Below, in pieces: positions 45,979 to 63,512 of a stretch of DNA of 64,000 nt. Position 1 is the stretch's first letter. The number at the start of each line of letters is the position of its first letter. A model generated the notes under the pieces. It was not told the origin of the DNA. It made no database searches and saw nothing but the letters and a program-made list of their open reading frames with translations. The translations under genes and the position numbers were made by a program. This DNA is from Adiantum capillus-veneris (lineage: Eukaryota > Streptophyta > Polypodiopsida > Polypodiales > Pteridaceae): NCBI GenBank assembly GCA_014529385.2, contig CM043960.1, positions 71,808,910 through 71,872,909 on the forward strand, given 5' to 3'.

Positions 45979-46906
45979 TGTTAGCAGCTGGACACACCCT
46001 ACGAAAACTGACTACTCGACAAATTATCATTTTTTGTAATTATTCATTTATTGAGAAAACTCGACATTTCACCTTGTAAATATTAGGGCTTACAGAAGTT
46101 TCCAGATTGTATCCCAATTTTGACATTTAGATGGAGTAGATGGTTGATTTGGAACTTTAGGGTTTGAGAATTGTAAGGTGTTTATACCACTTTTTGACCT
46201 TAATGAAAAACCTTTTGTCATTTTTTAAAAGTTTGAAGTATGTGAGTGAGCGTACTGTGTACGAGAGAGAGTGTGAGCTTCATCTTGACGCTACGTGTGC
46301 ACCTGTGGTCGGAATCGAGTGCGGAGAAGTGTAACGTGTTGCCCCCAACGAGAGCTATGCGCTGATACCTACATTGCACGCGTACGGTCCGGTTTTGCGA
46401 GCTCCATCTACGAGATTCATCTGGTGATTCGGTGAGCATACATTGTTCGATTTTGCATTGCAGCATATCCACGCATTCACATTGAGTAGAGCTACACATT
46501 AAGCACTTTAGATTTTGGAAACGAAGACCTGCAAATTTCGGCCAGACATCCTACGTGATTTTGCACCGGGTGTTTTGGGTTGGGGTTTTGGTTCATAGAC
46601 CTTAGGGAGAGCGACCTATTGGTGTTAGTAGGGTCTCCTTCAAGTTCTGTGGTGTTTCGAGATTGTTAGATGGGTGTTCGGCTCTAGAAAGCGTTGTAGG
46701 AAGTTTCCTCTTATGCACTCTTGAAGACTGTGACTTAGAAATTGGGTAGAGACCTCTGTAGGAATTAGTTAGGAGTCGGTCGAGTGTAGGTTGACACCTT
46801 ATGCTTGCTTCCACATGCATGCGGGTTGAGCTTCGTCCTTGGCTGACAAATCTTGTTAGGTGAGTTCTCGTTGTGCTGGCGTCCTTCGTGACGTATCCGT
46901 CCAACA
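45979..46906 (+). repeat. Element B 3' LTR
   Basis: 928 bp, TGTTAG to CCAACA, followed by CTCCA. Palindrome half-site at 46544, donor consensus at 46858. Confidence 0.95.
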
Positions 46907-46911
46907 CTCCA

Positions 46912-49071
<2,160 letters not shown>

Positions 49072-50500
49072 TCATTGCCCAGGCCCCTCGTTGAACATTT
49101 ATGTTTGACCAAAAGCATATGTACAGAACTTTAAAACTGGCACACCAAACTGAGAATTGAAAGCACTCGCAAAAACTGCAACCATATGTACAAGCTATGT
49201 ACAAAAACTATGTCTTTCTTCTCGCACACCGCATGCTTTAGGTGGGTTTCCCACCCCCCTTGGCTACAATCTAATGCACCTCAGGCACTAGATTCCTCTC
49301 AAAATACAACTTGAGCCACACACCGTTCATTGTGTTCCTAAGAAGCTTGCCATTTGCCCTTACCAACTCATAGGTCCCATTCGAAAAGGCCTTTTGCACT
49401 TTATACGCACCCGCCCATTTCTTTTTGAACTTCTTCTGGAATGTGAAATCTAGGTAGCTTTTGTACTTCATGACCAGGTCTCCTTCCTCTATCCTTTTGT
49501 CTGGCAGGTTTTGATTGAACTTGGCAACTCGCTTCTCTCTCTATTTCACATAGTAGTCTGTTGTTGTCTCTCTTTCCATCTCCAAAGCCTCCAAACTGGT
49601 TATCCGATCCTGTAGAACTCCTTGTTGAGTGGAATTGATATGCCACATACCCTTTAAATCACCCAATTGCGCATGTACCGACAATGCAGTCTCCTTACCA
49701 TAGACTAGCTTGAATGGGGTGAAATTTGTAGCTACTTTATAGGACGTTTTATACACCCACAGACACTTCTCTAGATTTGTTTCCCACTCAGCTTCCTGCT
49801 TGTACATGTACTTTGTTAACATTTTGACAATTTGTCCATTAGCACTCTTGACTAGACCATTGCATTGGGGGTGATAGTGTGAGGAAAACCGATGTTGAAT
49901 CTTTAGCTTTTCCACTAATGCACTCATGAGCTTGCTTCTAAACCCCTGACCTCTATCAGAATCTAACACCCATGGAACACCAAAATGGCAACATATTTTA
50001 TCGAGCACAAATTGAGCCACCACATTAGCATTTACTTCCTTCATAGCCTTGGCTTCGACCCACCTTGTAAGGTGGTCAATGGCTACCACCACGTACTTCT
50101 TACCGCTTGTAGACTTTGGGAGAGGGCCTATAGCATCCAAACCCCACTTCTCAAAAGCACTCTGTGCGATGATGGCACCTTGTGACTCCGCTACCAGTCG
50201 TCTTTCACCTATAGTCTAACAATCATGGCACGTCTTGCACCAGTAATGCACGTCCTTCACTATGGAAGGCCACCAAAAGTCTGCTCTAAGCACTTGAAAC
50301 ATAACCTGTTCTTTGCCCTGATGCCCACTTTCTTTGTGGCATTGCTCCAGCACCATACCTATCTCTTCTTTGTACAACACCCTTCTTAGCACTCCGTCAC
50401 GCCCATAGTTCATGAGATCTTCACCTAGAGTGTAAATTTGCGGGCCTTCAGTACCACTCTTTCCTTTTGCAACTTGGACAAACCCTTTGAACACTGCCAT
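49072..50500 (-). pseudogene. Element A integrase (catalytic Glu replaced)
   Basis: Minus-strand pieces, in order: HHCC zinc region (50216-50500, HKESGHQGKEQ then CKTCHDC); core (49541-50140) with MDAIGPLPKS and LDSDRGQGF, but CNGLVKSANGQ where the family has Glu in place of the Lys; and a C-terminal module (49271-49471) with AGAYKVQKAFSNGTYELV. Frames change between pieces. Without the Glu the core could not catalyse strand transfer. 49072-49270 is 3' non-coding. Confidence 0.82.
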
Positions 50501-50930
50501 GTACTAAAAAATCCTTCAATCTCTTTGAGAGACTCCCTACCTGCATAAGTGGTTGGGGCCACATATAGACCTGCAACATGCACCTGCACTTTGCTACTTG
50601 CTAACTGATCCGCCTCTTGGTTCTGCTCTCTTCTCACATGCTTGAATTGAACCTCTTCAAAATACTTTAGCATCCTCTTGATGGAAAAGAACCAATGCTT
50701 CAAAGAATCCCGCTTTACCTGCCATTGGCCTAGCAGTTGCTTGATGACTAGCAACCCATCTCCCTTCACCACCAACCTCAAAATGCCAAACTCTATACAC
50801 TACTTCAAACCCAAATATAGAGTGAGATACTCCGCCTCGTTATTGGTGTGGACATCCTCCATATCATACACCTTCAAAAATATAGCTTTGTCATGAGGGT
50901 CGTGTATCACCACACCTCCTCCTGCCTACT
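50501..50930 (-). pseudogene. Element A RNase H (plant-type)
   Basis: TNNEAEYLTL near 50840 and LVVKGDGLLVIKQLLGQW, then HVRREQNQEADQLAS near 50610-50640, match the plant-type RNase H found in Tat-lineage elements. Stops occur at about 50800 and 50930. Confidence 0.75.
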
Positions 50931-51640
50931 GTACTACCCTTTGATACGCTTTGGCGAATCACATTGTAAAAGCATTCTCCAAATCAGGCTCCTCCTTAGC
51001 TTCATCTCACACCACTCTTGGATAGGTCAGCAAATTGATGGCCTTGCTGACAAGAATATCCGCCAAGTGAGACCGACTCGAGTGATCTACCTTGAACTCG
51101 AACTCAAACTCTTGGGGTTCAACTCCTTCTTCATCAAGCCTTTTAAAGCATAATTGTAGCTTTGATAGGTGCTCTAATCTTCAATTGTAGCAGCCTATAT
51201 CATCCATGAAGAGCCTGATAAAGCGGCCCAGGTATGGACCAAATACCCTGTTCATCCAATCTTGGAAGGTGGCATATGCATTCACCAATCCAAATGGCAT
51301 CCTGCAGTAAGAGAAACAACCTCATGGAGATATGAATGTGGTCTTCAATTGGTCTTCGAGTGCAATCCCTATCTGAAAATACCCCAAAAAGCCATCCATA
51401 ATTGAGTATCTCTCGTGCCCAGCCACTTGGTTTAGGATCTCATCTTAAAATGGTAATGGATAGTGATTTCTCTTAGTTGCTGCATTTAATGGCTTGTAGT
51501 CGACACACACCCTCCATTTCCCATTCTTCTTAGGGGATATAACCACTAGTGACACCCACTCTGACTCTTTCATAGGGTATATAATGCCTGCATCCAGCAA
51601 CTTATTAATCTCCTACCAAAGGGCCTCCTTTTAGATTTCG
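50931..51640 (-). pseudogene. Element A reverse transcriptase remnant
   Basis: The minus strand at about 51590-51170 reads through several stops as an RT: KESEWVSLVVISPKKNGKW, YKPLNAATKRNHYPLP, RMPFGLVNAYATFQ and FMDDIG (near 51200-51215). Stops interrupt at least three places. Only a remnant, but the domain is clear. Confidence 0.75.
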
Positions 51641-52440
51641 CCTAATCTTCTCAGCTTTTGTGCTTTAGGCCTATGTCCCTCCTTGAGAACAATCTTGTGC
51701 TCTACCCCTCTTGCACCATGCAAATGCTTGTAATCCATCGCAAATAGGTTTGGATCGGACTCACACATCTCAACATAACCCTCCTTTTCACCCTTGGTCA
51801 AATCTTCACTCAACATGCTTGAAACCTCCTCTAAGCTTAAACCATGAGCTTGAGGCTGCATACCTTTCTCTTTAGGAGGGGAGTCGTCTATGGTGACTCC
51901 GAACAAGTCTGCGTCTATCTTCAGCATGTCGGCCTCGCTCTCTTCTTCCTTTGTGCTGGTGTAGCCTTCATCATAGCCTGTCTATGTCTCGTACTCGTAG
52001 CTCGTCATGTCGCCTTCATCTTTAGCTACCATAGGACGAGAACTGCTCTCCTTGGTCTTCAAATCTAGCACGATTTGTCTCCCCTTCTCTTTGTCGGGCA
52101 AGGTGAACACTTTGCTTTCCGAATCTTGCTTAGCACCTATCGCCAAAAGCCATGGCCTACCCAAAATAATCGGATAATCATTATCTCTCGCCTTCATTAC
52201 AAAAAAGTCTATCAGGCACTCCATGCCCATCACCTTGACCTTCACATCCTGAGCCACACCCAGACACATGTCTTTAGTATGGTTGGCCATCCTCATGTGC
52301 ACATTCGACTTGGCTACTACCTTGACTCCCGTCTCTCTCATTACTGCTTCCGTCATGACACAAACCTGCGCTCCACCATCTATGTAGGCCTATATCTGCA
52401 TCCTCTTTTCTATAATCGCATCCACTAGCGAAAGAACATC
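51641..52440 (-). pseudogene. Element A protease and protease-RT linker
   Basis: The retropepsin active site DGGAQVCVM lies near 52360-52385. It is followed by a frame (51982-52356) ending in YPIILGRPWLLAIGA. A linker to RT (51631-51927) holds HGARGVEHKIVLKEGHRPK, typical of sequence just before RT. Stops separate the parts. Confidence 0.72.
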
Positions 52441-53275
52441 AGTGGGGTTACCTACCCCTCAAAGCCATGTTTTGTACCGCTTGCACACTTCCCTTAGCTC
52501 TTGGAAGCCTGGTGCTCACATTTGTGGACCACTGCCTCCTAAATTTTGGATTTAAAGCTAACAACTGACCAAAAGTAATGTTTGCTTTTTTATTTTGGAC
52601 ATCACTTATCAGATTGTACTCGGGATAGCCACGCCCTAATTGGAAATCCTCTTGTTTGATCTTGCGGCGTCTCCTTCTTTTTTAGGCTCGTGCTCCTCTC
52701 TACCTTCATACACCTTCTCTTTGCCTTTGTGAGCTCTGGTTTCCCGCTATGTCTTTGTCTCTCTCTCAACTCTTGCTCTCTTATTGGCCAAGATCTTGAT
52801 ATCCTACTTACCCACCCCAATAATATTTACTCTTGGGACTTCACCTTTGTTTGGCAGAGCTGGTTGCACACGATTCTCCACGGCTTGTTCTCGTGGACCA
52901 TTGAACTGCCCTTGGCCTCGACCTCTACCAAAAAGCGGGTAAATGCCTCCTCTCTCTCTCTCTCTATGGTTGAGGACAATCAGGTGCATAGTGCCCCTCT
53001 TCTCCACAATTGTAGCACCTACCTAGCAATGGCCTTGCCCTGCCCCTTGCTCCTCTTGGCTGTCCTCTATCCATCACACTTAGCCGCAACTCCTGCATTT
53101 TCTCGGGAAAATCTTGCTCTGTGCGTACCCAATTTTGCAGCACAACAGCTACACCTCGATTTCCATGATTTTCTTCATGCATAGCCTCCCTCGGTCTCTG
53201 CGGTTGAAGGGGGGGCATCGTCTCGTAGCCTGACACACCCTACTCTATCTTCTTCTTTATCTTTCTGCTCTTCGA
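52441..53275 (-). pseudogene. Element A nucleocapsid region
   Basis: A single CX2CX4HX4C knuckle, CYNCGEEGHYAPDC, near 52990-53035, with Arg/Pro/Gly-rich flanks. The sequence from 52440 to 52960 is charged linker with shifts. Confidence 0.7.
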
Positions 53276-53830
53276 TCATGCAATTGCTACCGCACCATTG
53301 TAATTTTTTGGACTCTTGAAATTGACTTTCTCTCTCACCTTACGGTGCAGACACGCCATGAATTTGTCCAGCTTAAAGTAGTCTCCATTAGCCAATTGCA
53401 TGGTTGTTGCTAATTCCACCCAGCACTCTTCAAAATGACCCAAAAATTGATTGAACTCTTCACTTACATCTTGTTTAAGCGCCTTTTGCTTCGCATCCAT
53501 CTCGATTGGGGACGCCTCTTTGAGAAAGTCGTGAAGAAACCTCGCCTGTAGAGCTGGCCAAGCCTGCCTTGGCTCGCCTTCCAATGCTTCATACCAAACT
53601 TTCGCTTTTCCATGCATCACCAAAGAAAATGTCTGCATTTTGCTATCCTCGTACGGCATACGCAACAATAGCATATACATCTTGAAATCCGACATCCACT
53701 CGTCACGGCCCTCCTCACCTGTGAAAATCGGTCCATAGCTTCTAGTTGCCATGACTTCCAATGCAAAAAACTGCTTCTTTTCAATCAACTTGTAGCAATC
53801 AGTGTGCTCCTCCATGGGGGCACCAGAGCA
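53276..53830 (-). pseudogene. Element A gag capsid
   Basis: The frame reads MEEHTDCYKLIEKKQFF, then FSLVMHGKAKVWYEALEG and FLHDFLKEASPIEMDAKQ, a Retrotrans_gag pattern. I choose the Met at about 53815 as start, because the upstream part of the open frame (to 53899) lies inside the LTR. Confidence 0.75.
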
Positions 53831-56131
<2,301 letters not shown>

Positions 56132-56135
56132 ACGT

Positions 56136-57215
56136 GCACACACACACATCGCTAGGGATAATGTGTTAATATCACTATACAGATACTAGTGCTACTTGTG
56201 CTTTGACACTAGAGCTGGTACTGGTATTGGTGCTACATGTGCATTGGTACTGATACTGGTACTATTTTTTACTGGATTGGTGCTACCTAGGCACTGGTAC
56301 TCGTATTGGTGCTACTTATGTACTAATACTAGTGCTACTTGTGTATTGATATTGTATTGTACAAGTATTGGTACTGTATTCTACTAAACTGGTACAACTG
56401 TTACTTGTGTGATATACGGGTACTCGGAGAGGTACTGTTTGGGTACAGTATTATACCGAACTAGTACTCATGCTACTTGTGATACTGTTTCGGTATAATA
56501 TTGTTTGGGTACAGTATTATACCGAACTAGTACTGGTGCTACTTGTGATACTGGTACTGGTGCTAATCGTGTACTGGTACTGAACTAGATACTAGTACTA
56601 GTACAGTATTATACCGAACTAGTACTGGTGCTACTTGTGATACTGGTACTGGTGCTAATCGTGTACTGGTACTGAACTAGATACTAGTACTATTTGTGTA
56701 CTGTAATATATTGGACTGGTGCTACTTGTGGACTAGTACTGATGCTACTTGTGTATTGGTACTAGAGCTAGGTACTGGTATTGGTGCTACCTGTGTATTG
56801 ATATTGCTACTGGTACTATATTATAATGGACTGGTAAGTACTGGTGCTACTTATGCACTGATACTAGTTCTACTTGTGTACTGGTACTCTACTATATATT
56901 GTACTATCTTAGTACTATATTGTACTGAACTGGTACTACTGCTACTTATGTGATATACTCGTACTGGTATTGGTACTGGTTGTGTACAATAATTATACTG
57001 AGCTGGTACTAAGTGCTACTTGTGATACTGGTACTGGTGCTAAGCGTGTACTGGTACTAAACTGGTATTAGTACTAGTACTATTTGTGTGCTATAATATA
57101 CTGGACTGGTGCTACTTATGTACTAGTACTATAATGGTACTAGTACTGGTACAGTATTGTAGTGAGCCGGTACTGGAGCTACTTGTATACTGGTGATACT
57201 GGTACTGGAGTAAAC
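56136..57215. repeat. GGTACTGG-type degenerate minisatellite array, right part
   Basis: About 1.05 kb made of GGTACTGG, GTGCTACTTGTG, CTAGTACTG and TATTATACTGA-type words. There is a near-exact higher-order duplication around 56505-56590 versus 56600-56690. It starts with the same CACACAC-CTAGGGATA segment as 3262-3290. No gene. Confidence 0.88.
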
Positions 57216-58901
<1,686 letters not shown>

Positions 58902-59951
58902 TGTTGACAAGTCAACCTTTCAACAACGCTTCCGTGAAGATTCCTCAAAGATTCTCTAAAGATTCCATATGAAGATGCTGATGAAGTGATGAAGATGAAG
59001 ATGTATGCTGTAATGTGAAGATACAAGCTCATGGACATCATCAAATATCCCGTTATTATCAGCCATTACGGCCACTTTTGTAATGTTTACAAGAGCTTCA
59101 TATTTTAAGTCGGCAATTGTATTTTGGCTACAGATGCTTGTTGGATGAGCAAAGCCAGCTCATGGTGTTGTAATTAAGCTCTATAGAAGCCTAGGAACAA
59201 ATCAGGTCATTTTGGCCGGACATTAGGTTTTCTAAGGCTTAGGATATAAACCAAAACCTAAAGCGTTGTAAGGGGACTTCTAATAATTTTATCTTCTGTG
59301 TCGATTGGGAGACTACGAGAGAGTGAGAGAGTGTTTGTGTGTGCTACAAGAGCTACAGTGGTTGGAATCGCAAACAAAGAGTAGCAGCGTGTTGCCCATG
59401 AGGAGAGCTACGCGCTGATGCTTACATCACGCGCGTTCGTTTGTGTTTTGGCAGATTCAACCGCAAGCTACTTTTGGAGTTTCGATGAGTAAATGTTGTC
59501 CTTTTTTGCATTTCAGCATATCCACGCGATCAGAGCGAGTAGAGCTACGCATTAGGCATCTTAGTTTTTGGAAACGTCGACATGCAAAAACCTGTTAGAC
59601 ATCCTACGTGATTCTGCACCGGGTGTTTTTCGGTAGGGTTTTGGGGCACGGACCTTAGGGAGAGTGGCCTATTGGTCTTGATAGGATATCCCTCAAGTTT
59701 CGTAACGTTTCGAGAACGTCTAATGGGCTTTTGGCTTGCGGTAGCATCATAGGAGACTCTCACATTCACAGAACCGATGTCATGTAGATTTGATATCTCT
59801 GTAGGAAGTACTCATTAGTCGGTCGAGTAGAGGTTGACACCTTTTTCTTACTTCCACGCGCCTGTGGGTTGAGCTTCGTCCTTAGATAACAAATCTTGTT
59901 AGGTGAGTTCTCGCAATACTGACGTCCGTCACGGCGTATCCACCGCCAACA
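58902..59951 (+). repeat. Element E 5' LTR
   Basis: About 1050 bp. TATA-like GGATATAAACC near 59237, palindrome half-site at 59597, donor consensus at 59901-59908. The end at 59951 is firm; the start is tentative. Confidence 0.7.
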
Positions 59952-59952
59952 T

Positions 59953-59970
59953 TGGCGCCGCTGCCGGGGA
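59953..59970 (+). promoter_or_regulatory. Element E primer-binding site (tRNA-Asp)
   Basis: TGGCGCCGCTGCCGGGGA, one base after the LTR, identical to the site of element D. Confidence 0.92.
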
Positions 59971-60482
59971 CGAGGGCCCTAAGTAGGTGACCGAGACTAG
60001 TCCTTGAGGATAGAGGTCCCTCTGGCTTGCCAAAGTACTATTTTACATTTAGATAGGATCAGAGGGTGGTGGACTCTCTAGGTCTTGGGAGGAGTCTAGG
60101 GAGCGTGTGTCTAGCCTGGATCTTCCGTCTTAGGTAGTAGTAGGTTGTGGTGTGGAGAGTAGGAGTTGGAGTGGTAGATGTGGTGGTAGGTTGACTTGAG
60201 AGTCCGTGTGAGGCCATGAAGGAACCAAGACATCAAAATCACCATCTCACATGATGAGTAGGAGTAGGGTAAGTAGGATATCTTGATTGCTGATCTAGAG
60301 TACTTTATGCATGTCTTATTTGCTGTTAGGCTCATCAGAGAAGTGGAAAATGCTAAGTAGGAAAGATGGTAAATTGTGTTTGGAACCTGATTTGAAGTCC
60401 AAAAGTTTCTGTGATTATTATTGAGAGCTCTATAGAGAATAGCGAGTACTACTGCCAAAAAAAATTTACATTTTAAGACAGT

Positions 60483-62353
60483 AGACATCCTACACGTAGG
60501 ATGTCTCTAGGGCACTTTTGGCAGGGAATTTGGGAAAATTGAGGCTACCAGTGGGTTCAGAGGGTAGGTTTTACCCTAATAACATATTGACTTGAGTGTT
60601 TTTCCCTATTTTTGTTAACCAAAAGCCAAAAGGCGGAGTCAGAAAACGTAAAATTTCGAAAAAGGTTTAAATTGAGTGATTTTTGCATGTTTTTGCAATT
60701 GTGAAGCATAATTGCACCTGCTGAGAGCATAAGGAAGCATCAGGGACACTTCAGTCTTAAAACATAAGCATTAGACATCCTACGCGTAGGATGTCTACAG
60801 GGTGATCTAGGCACTTTTTTGAAAATCTGAGGTTACCAGTGTGTTTAGAAGGTAGGTTCTACCCTATTTTCACTTGGAAAGTGGAAATTTGACCGATTAA
60901 AGCCAAAAGACGAGAATTGCCAGACATCCTATCCAAATTGTGTCCAAGGCCTAATTTTGAGACCAAACCATAGGATGACTCCATAGGCATGCTCTAAATG
61001 TTGTATTGAGTGCATGTGATAAATTTCATCTCATTTGGGTCAGTGAAAGTGAAGATTGAACAGACTTTAGCGTTTTTGGACGGACAAAAGGCAAGAATAG
61101 CTAGTTTTGGGGTCTTTTGACATCCAAACTCAAATCTAAGCATACTAGTGGGTTGCTGAAGACTAGGGGAATATTTGGTCCAAGTTTGGGTTCATTCTGA
61201 GCAAAAAGATATCCTACGCGTAGGATGTCTACTGCCTAATTCTGAGACCAAAATTCTACTGTGACCATACCATGGTGTCATTTAGCCTTAGATAAGCCTC
61301 CTAGGCAAATTTGGTCCAATTTGGAGTTGATTTGACTTGGGAATTCATCAGAACAGACATCAGGCTTCTGGAACAGATTCTTGATCATTTGACCAACCTA
61401 TAGGTGTCAGAATCAAAAAGTAAAAATAGCTGTGAGTTTAGCACATCAAGGGGAAGCTACAGTGCAAGTTTGAGTTGAAATAGAGCAAAAAGACATCCTG
61501 AGCGTAGGATGTCTCCAGGGTCATAAAGGGGTCAAAATTCTACTGTGGCCATATAGGGAGGTTCTAAGTGTCTCAAGGATTCCAAATATTTTTTTCAAAA
61601 GTGAATTTGGACCTTGTTTGGCCTATTTACCAAGCAAAGACGAGAATTGCCAGACAACCTACTCTTGGAGTGCACTAGAAGCTTATCCAGCCCAAATCTT
61701 GACCTATTGGCATCCAAACTCAATTTTGAGCATACCATTGGGTTGTTGAGCACTAGGAGAATCTTGGGATCAAGTTTGGACAAAATCTGAGTAGATAGAC
61801 ATACAACGCGTAGTATGTCTCCAGCTTGATTTAGGACTCTAAACCAACATGTGAGCACACCACTGTGATCAGCACATCAAGGAGAAGCTGGGGTGAAAAT
61901 TTCAAGTCATTCTAAGCAAAAAGACATCCTACGTGTAGGATGTCTCAAGGCCATTTTTAGGTCCAAATGAAATTCTGAGCATAGCATTGGGTTGCTTGAC
62001 TCAAGGGGAATCTAGGGCTCAAATTTGGGCCAATTCTGAGCAAAAAGACATCCTACCCGTAGGATGTCTCCTGCATGATTTTGGACCCTAGACCAACATT
62101 TGACAATACCAAAGTCTTTCATAGCATCTTATAAGCTTGCCAGTCAATTTTGGTCCAATTTGGAGCTCATTTGACTTGAAAAATCAGCTGATAGAGTATC
62201 CAACTTTTGAAACACATTCTTGAGCATTTGACCAGCCTAGAGGTGTCAGAAACAAAAAGTGAGGATACCTATGGGTTCAACACACCAAGGGGAGTCTCTG
62301 GACCAAATTTCATTCAATTCTAAGCAAAAAGACATCCTACCCGTAGGATGTCT
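60483..62353. repeat. Palindrome cluster 3 (eight copies) in element E leader
   Basis: Starts at 60483 (centre CACG), 60773 (CGCG), 61207 (CGCG, one G-U arm pair), 61491 (AGCG, one G-U arm pair), 61797 (CGCG, compensatory arm change), 61922 (CGTG), 62046 (CCCG) and 62330 (CCCG). Half-sites at 60922 and 61652. Spacings are 290, 434, 284, 306, 125, 124 and 284 bp. Words such as AGCATACCA and CAAGGGGAATCT recur between them, so the palindrome sits in a degenerate module. Confidence 0.92.
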
Positions 62354-63512
62354 CCATGCTAGTTTTAGGGTCCAACTGTAATTTTGACCATAAAAGGGTG
62401 TTCACAGTGTCACAAAGATCCCAAATATTCTTTTAAAATTGAATTTGGACTCATTGTGACCATTCTAAACTGAATTTCACTATTTAGGCCATAACTTTCA
62501 CAAACGGTATTGGATTGGAAAAGTTTTTATATCAAAACATAGCCTGAGAGCGACACTACAGATCTTACAGCAAAACTTGAACTAAGTGTATGACTTTGGC
62601 AACCACTTAGGTCAACTTTGAAAAAAACATCGTTTAAGGCCTCAAAATGCATCCGGAAGTCACGTGTGTCTAAAACCGACAGTTCGAAAGAATTGTGAGG
62701 AAACGGTCACCGTTTTGAACATAGTTTTGACTTTTCCCTAGGAGAGGGGCTAGTGAGCCATAAACGAGGTCATTGGCTAGAGTCAACCCAGGCTCTGGAA
62801 GAGACCGCTCAAATAGACCTAGAGCGGACACGAGTGCATGTGAGATTTTCATCATCGGGAAGCTGAAATTTGAAACCAGATTGGGTCTCTAGGCCTTCTG
62901 ATATACCATTAAAGACTCCTAAGTTAGCAGATTGAAATTATCTTTTGGGAAAACCATTGGTCACCCGCTGGAAGGTGTAAAAGCAAATCGCGGCCTAGTG
63001 TAAAATTGAGAGTCACCTCCAAGCTCAAGGAACAAGTGTGGCCGTCAAAGGCACATCAAGAATTTTTGCATTCATTATGAAAAAGTTTGCCAGCTAAATA
63101 GAATTTTGCAGATTGTGTGCTAAAGTGAACACAGGTTAGCTCGACTCGAGAATCGCTACGAAGGGGAGCAGTTGTTGCAGTATAGTGGTAAGTTGCATAA
63201 CTTATCACAGTGCTTCCAATAGATTGAGGCCTGCTAAAAAGCTCTAGGCAAAGCAAGTAGCCAGACAAGTCAGTATCAGCCTTGGCAAGCAAGGGAGCTA
63301 AGAAGTTCAAGCAGTGCAAGCAAAGCCCAGTTCAAAAAACTCAGAGATTAAGGCATCCACAAAAGCTGAAGGACCTCAAGCGAAAAAGACCGACACAAGG
63401 GTACTAATAATTTTTATTAGCATTGAGGCAAGCAATTAGAGCTATCACTGAACAGGTACAACAAGGGAGTCAAGACGAAAGCAATGGCGTCCAAAGGAAT
63501 CAAACCAGCTGA
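62354..63512 (+). other. Element E leader, 3' part
   Basis: No supported frame. It holds the tRNA-Asp-like segment at 63171 and otherwise unique AT-rich sequence. Confidence 0.6.
63171..63215 (+). other. tRNA-Asp-like 5' half in element E leader
   Basis: GTTGCAGTATAGTGGTAAGT (63174-63193) matches the D-arm/A-box side of plant tRNA-Asp at 19 of 20 positions as I recall that tRNA. TCAC follows about where the anticodon loop GTCAC would be. No acceptor closure or T-arm is seen, so it is not a tRNA gene. It is notable because the element uses tRNA-Asp as primer. Confidence 0.55.

Larger units (their letters stand above)
3598..46906 (+). mobile_element. Element B: Athila-like LTR retrotransposon, 43 kb including nested C and D
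   Basis: Begins TGTTAG and ends CCAACA, with LTRs of 925 and 928 bp that differ at roughly 5 percent of sites by eye. Flanked by a perfect CTCCA duplication. The right LTR of element A contains the same sequence without the insertion (around 53980-54010), a natural empty site. Without C (5.6 kb) and D (13.3 kb) the element is about 24 kb. Order: LTR, tRNA-Asp-type primer site, palindrome leader, gag-pol, internal polypurine tract, non-coding region with palindromes, accessory ORF unit in three copies, polypurine tract, LTR. Coding is broken by stops, frameshifts and lost catalytic residues, so it is not autonomous now. The Athila-like call rests on the primer site, the RNase H to integrase linker style and the ORF downstream of pol. 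Confidence 0.9.

Noticed and set aside
3598-46906. A single giant 43 kb virus-like element
   Set aside because: Two independent LTR elements with their own target duplications account for 19 kb. The remainder is an ordinary, if large, Athila-like element.
53818-53830. iMet-type primer site of element A (GGCACCAGAGCA)
   Set aside because: The orientation is wrong for a minus-strand element, and three positions differ from the usual TGGTATCAGAGC.
63171-63215. Functional tRNA-Asp gene
   Set aside because: Only the 5' half matches. No acceptor stem closure, T-arm or B-box was found.
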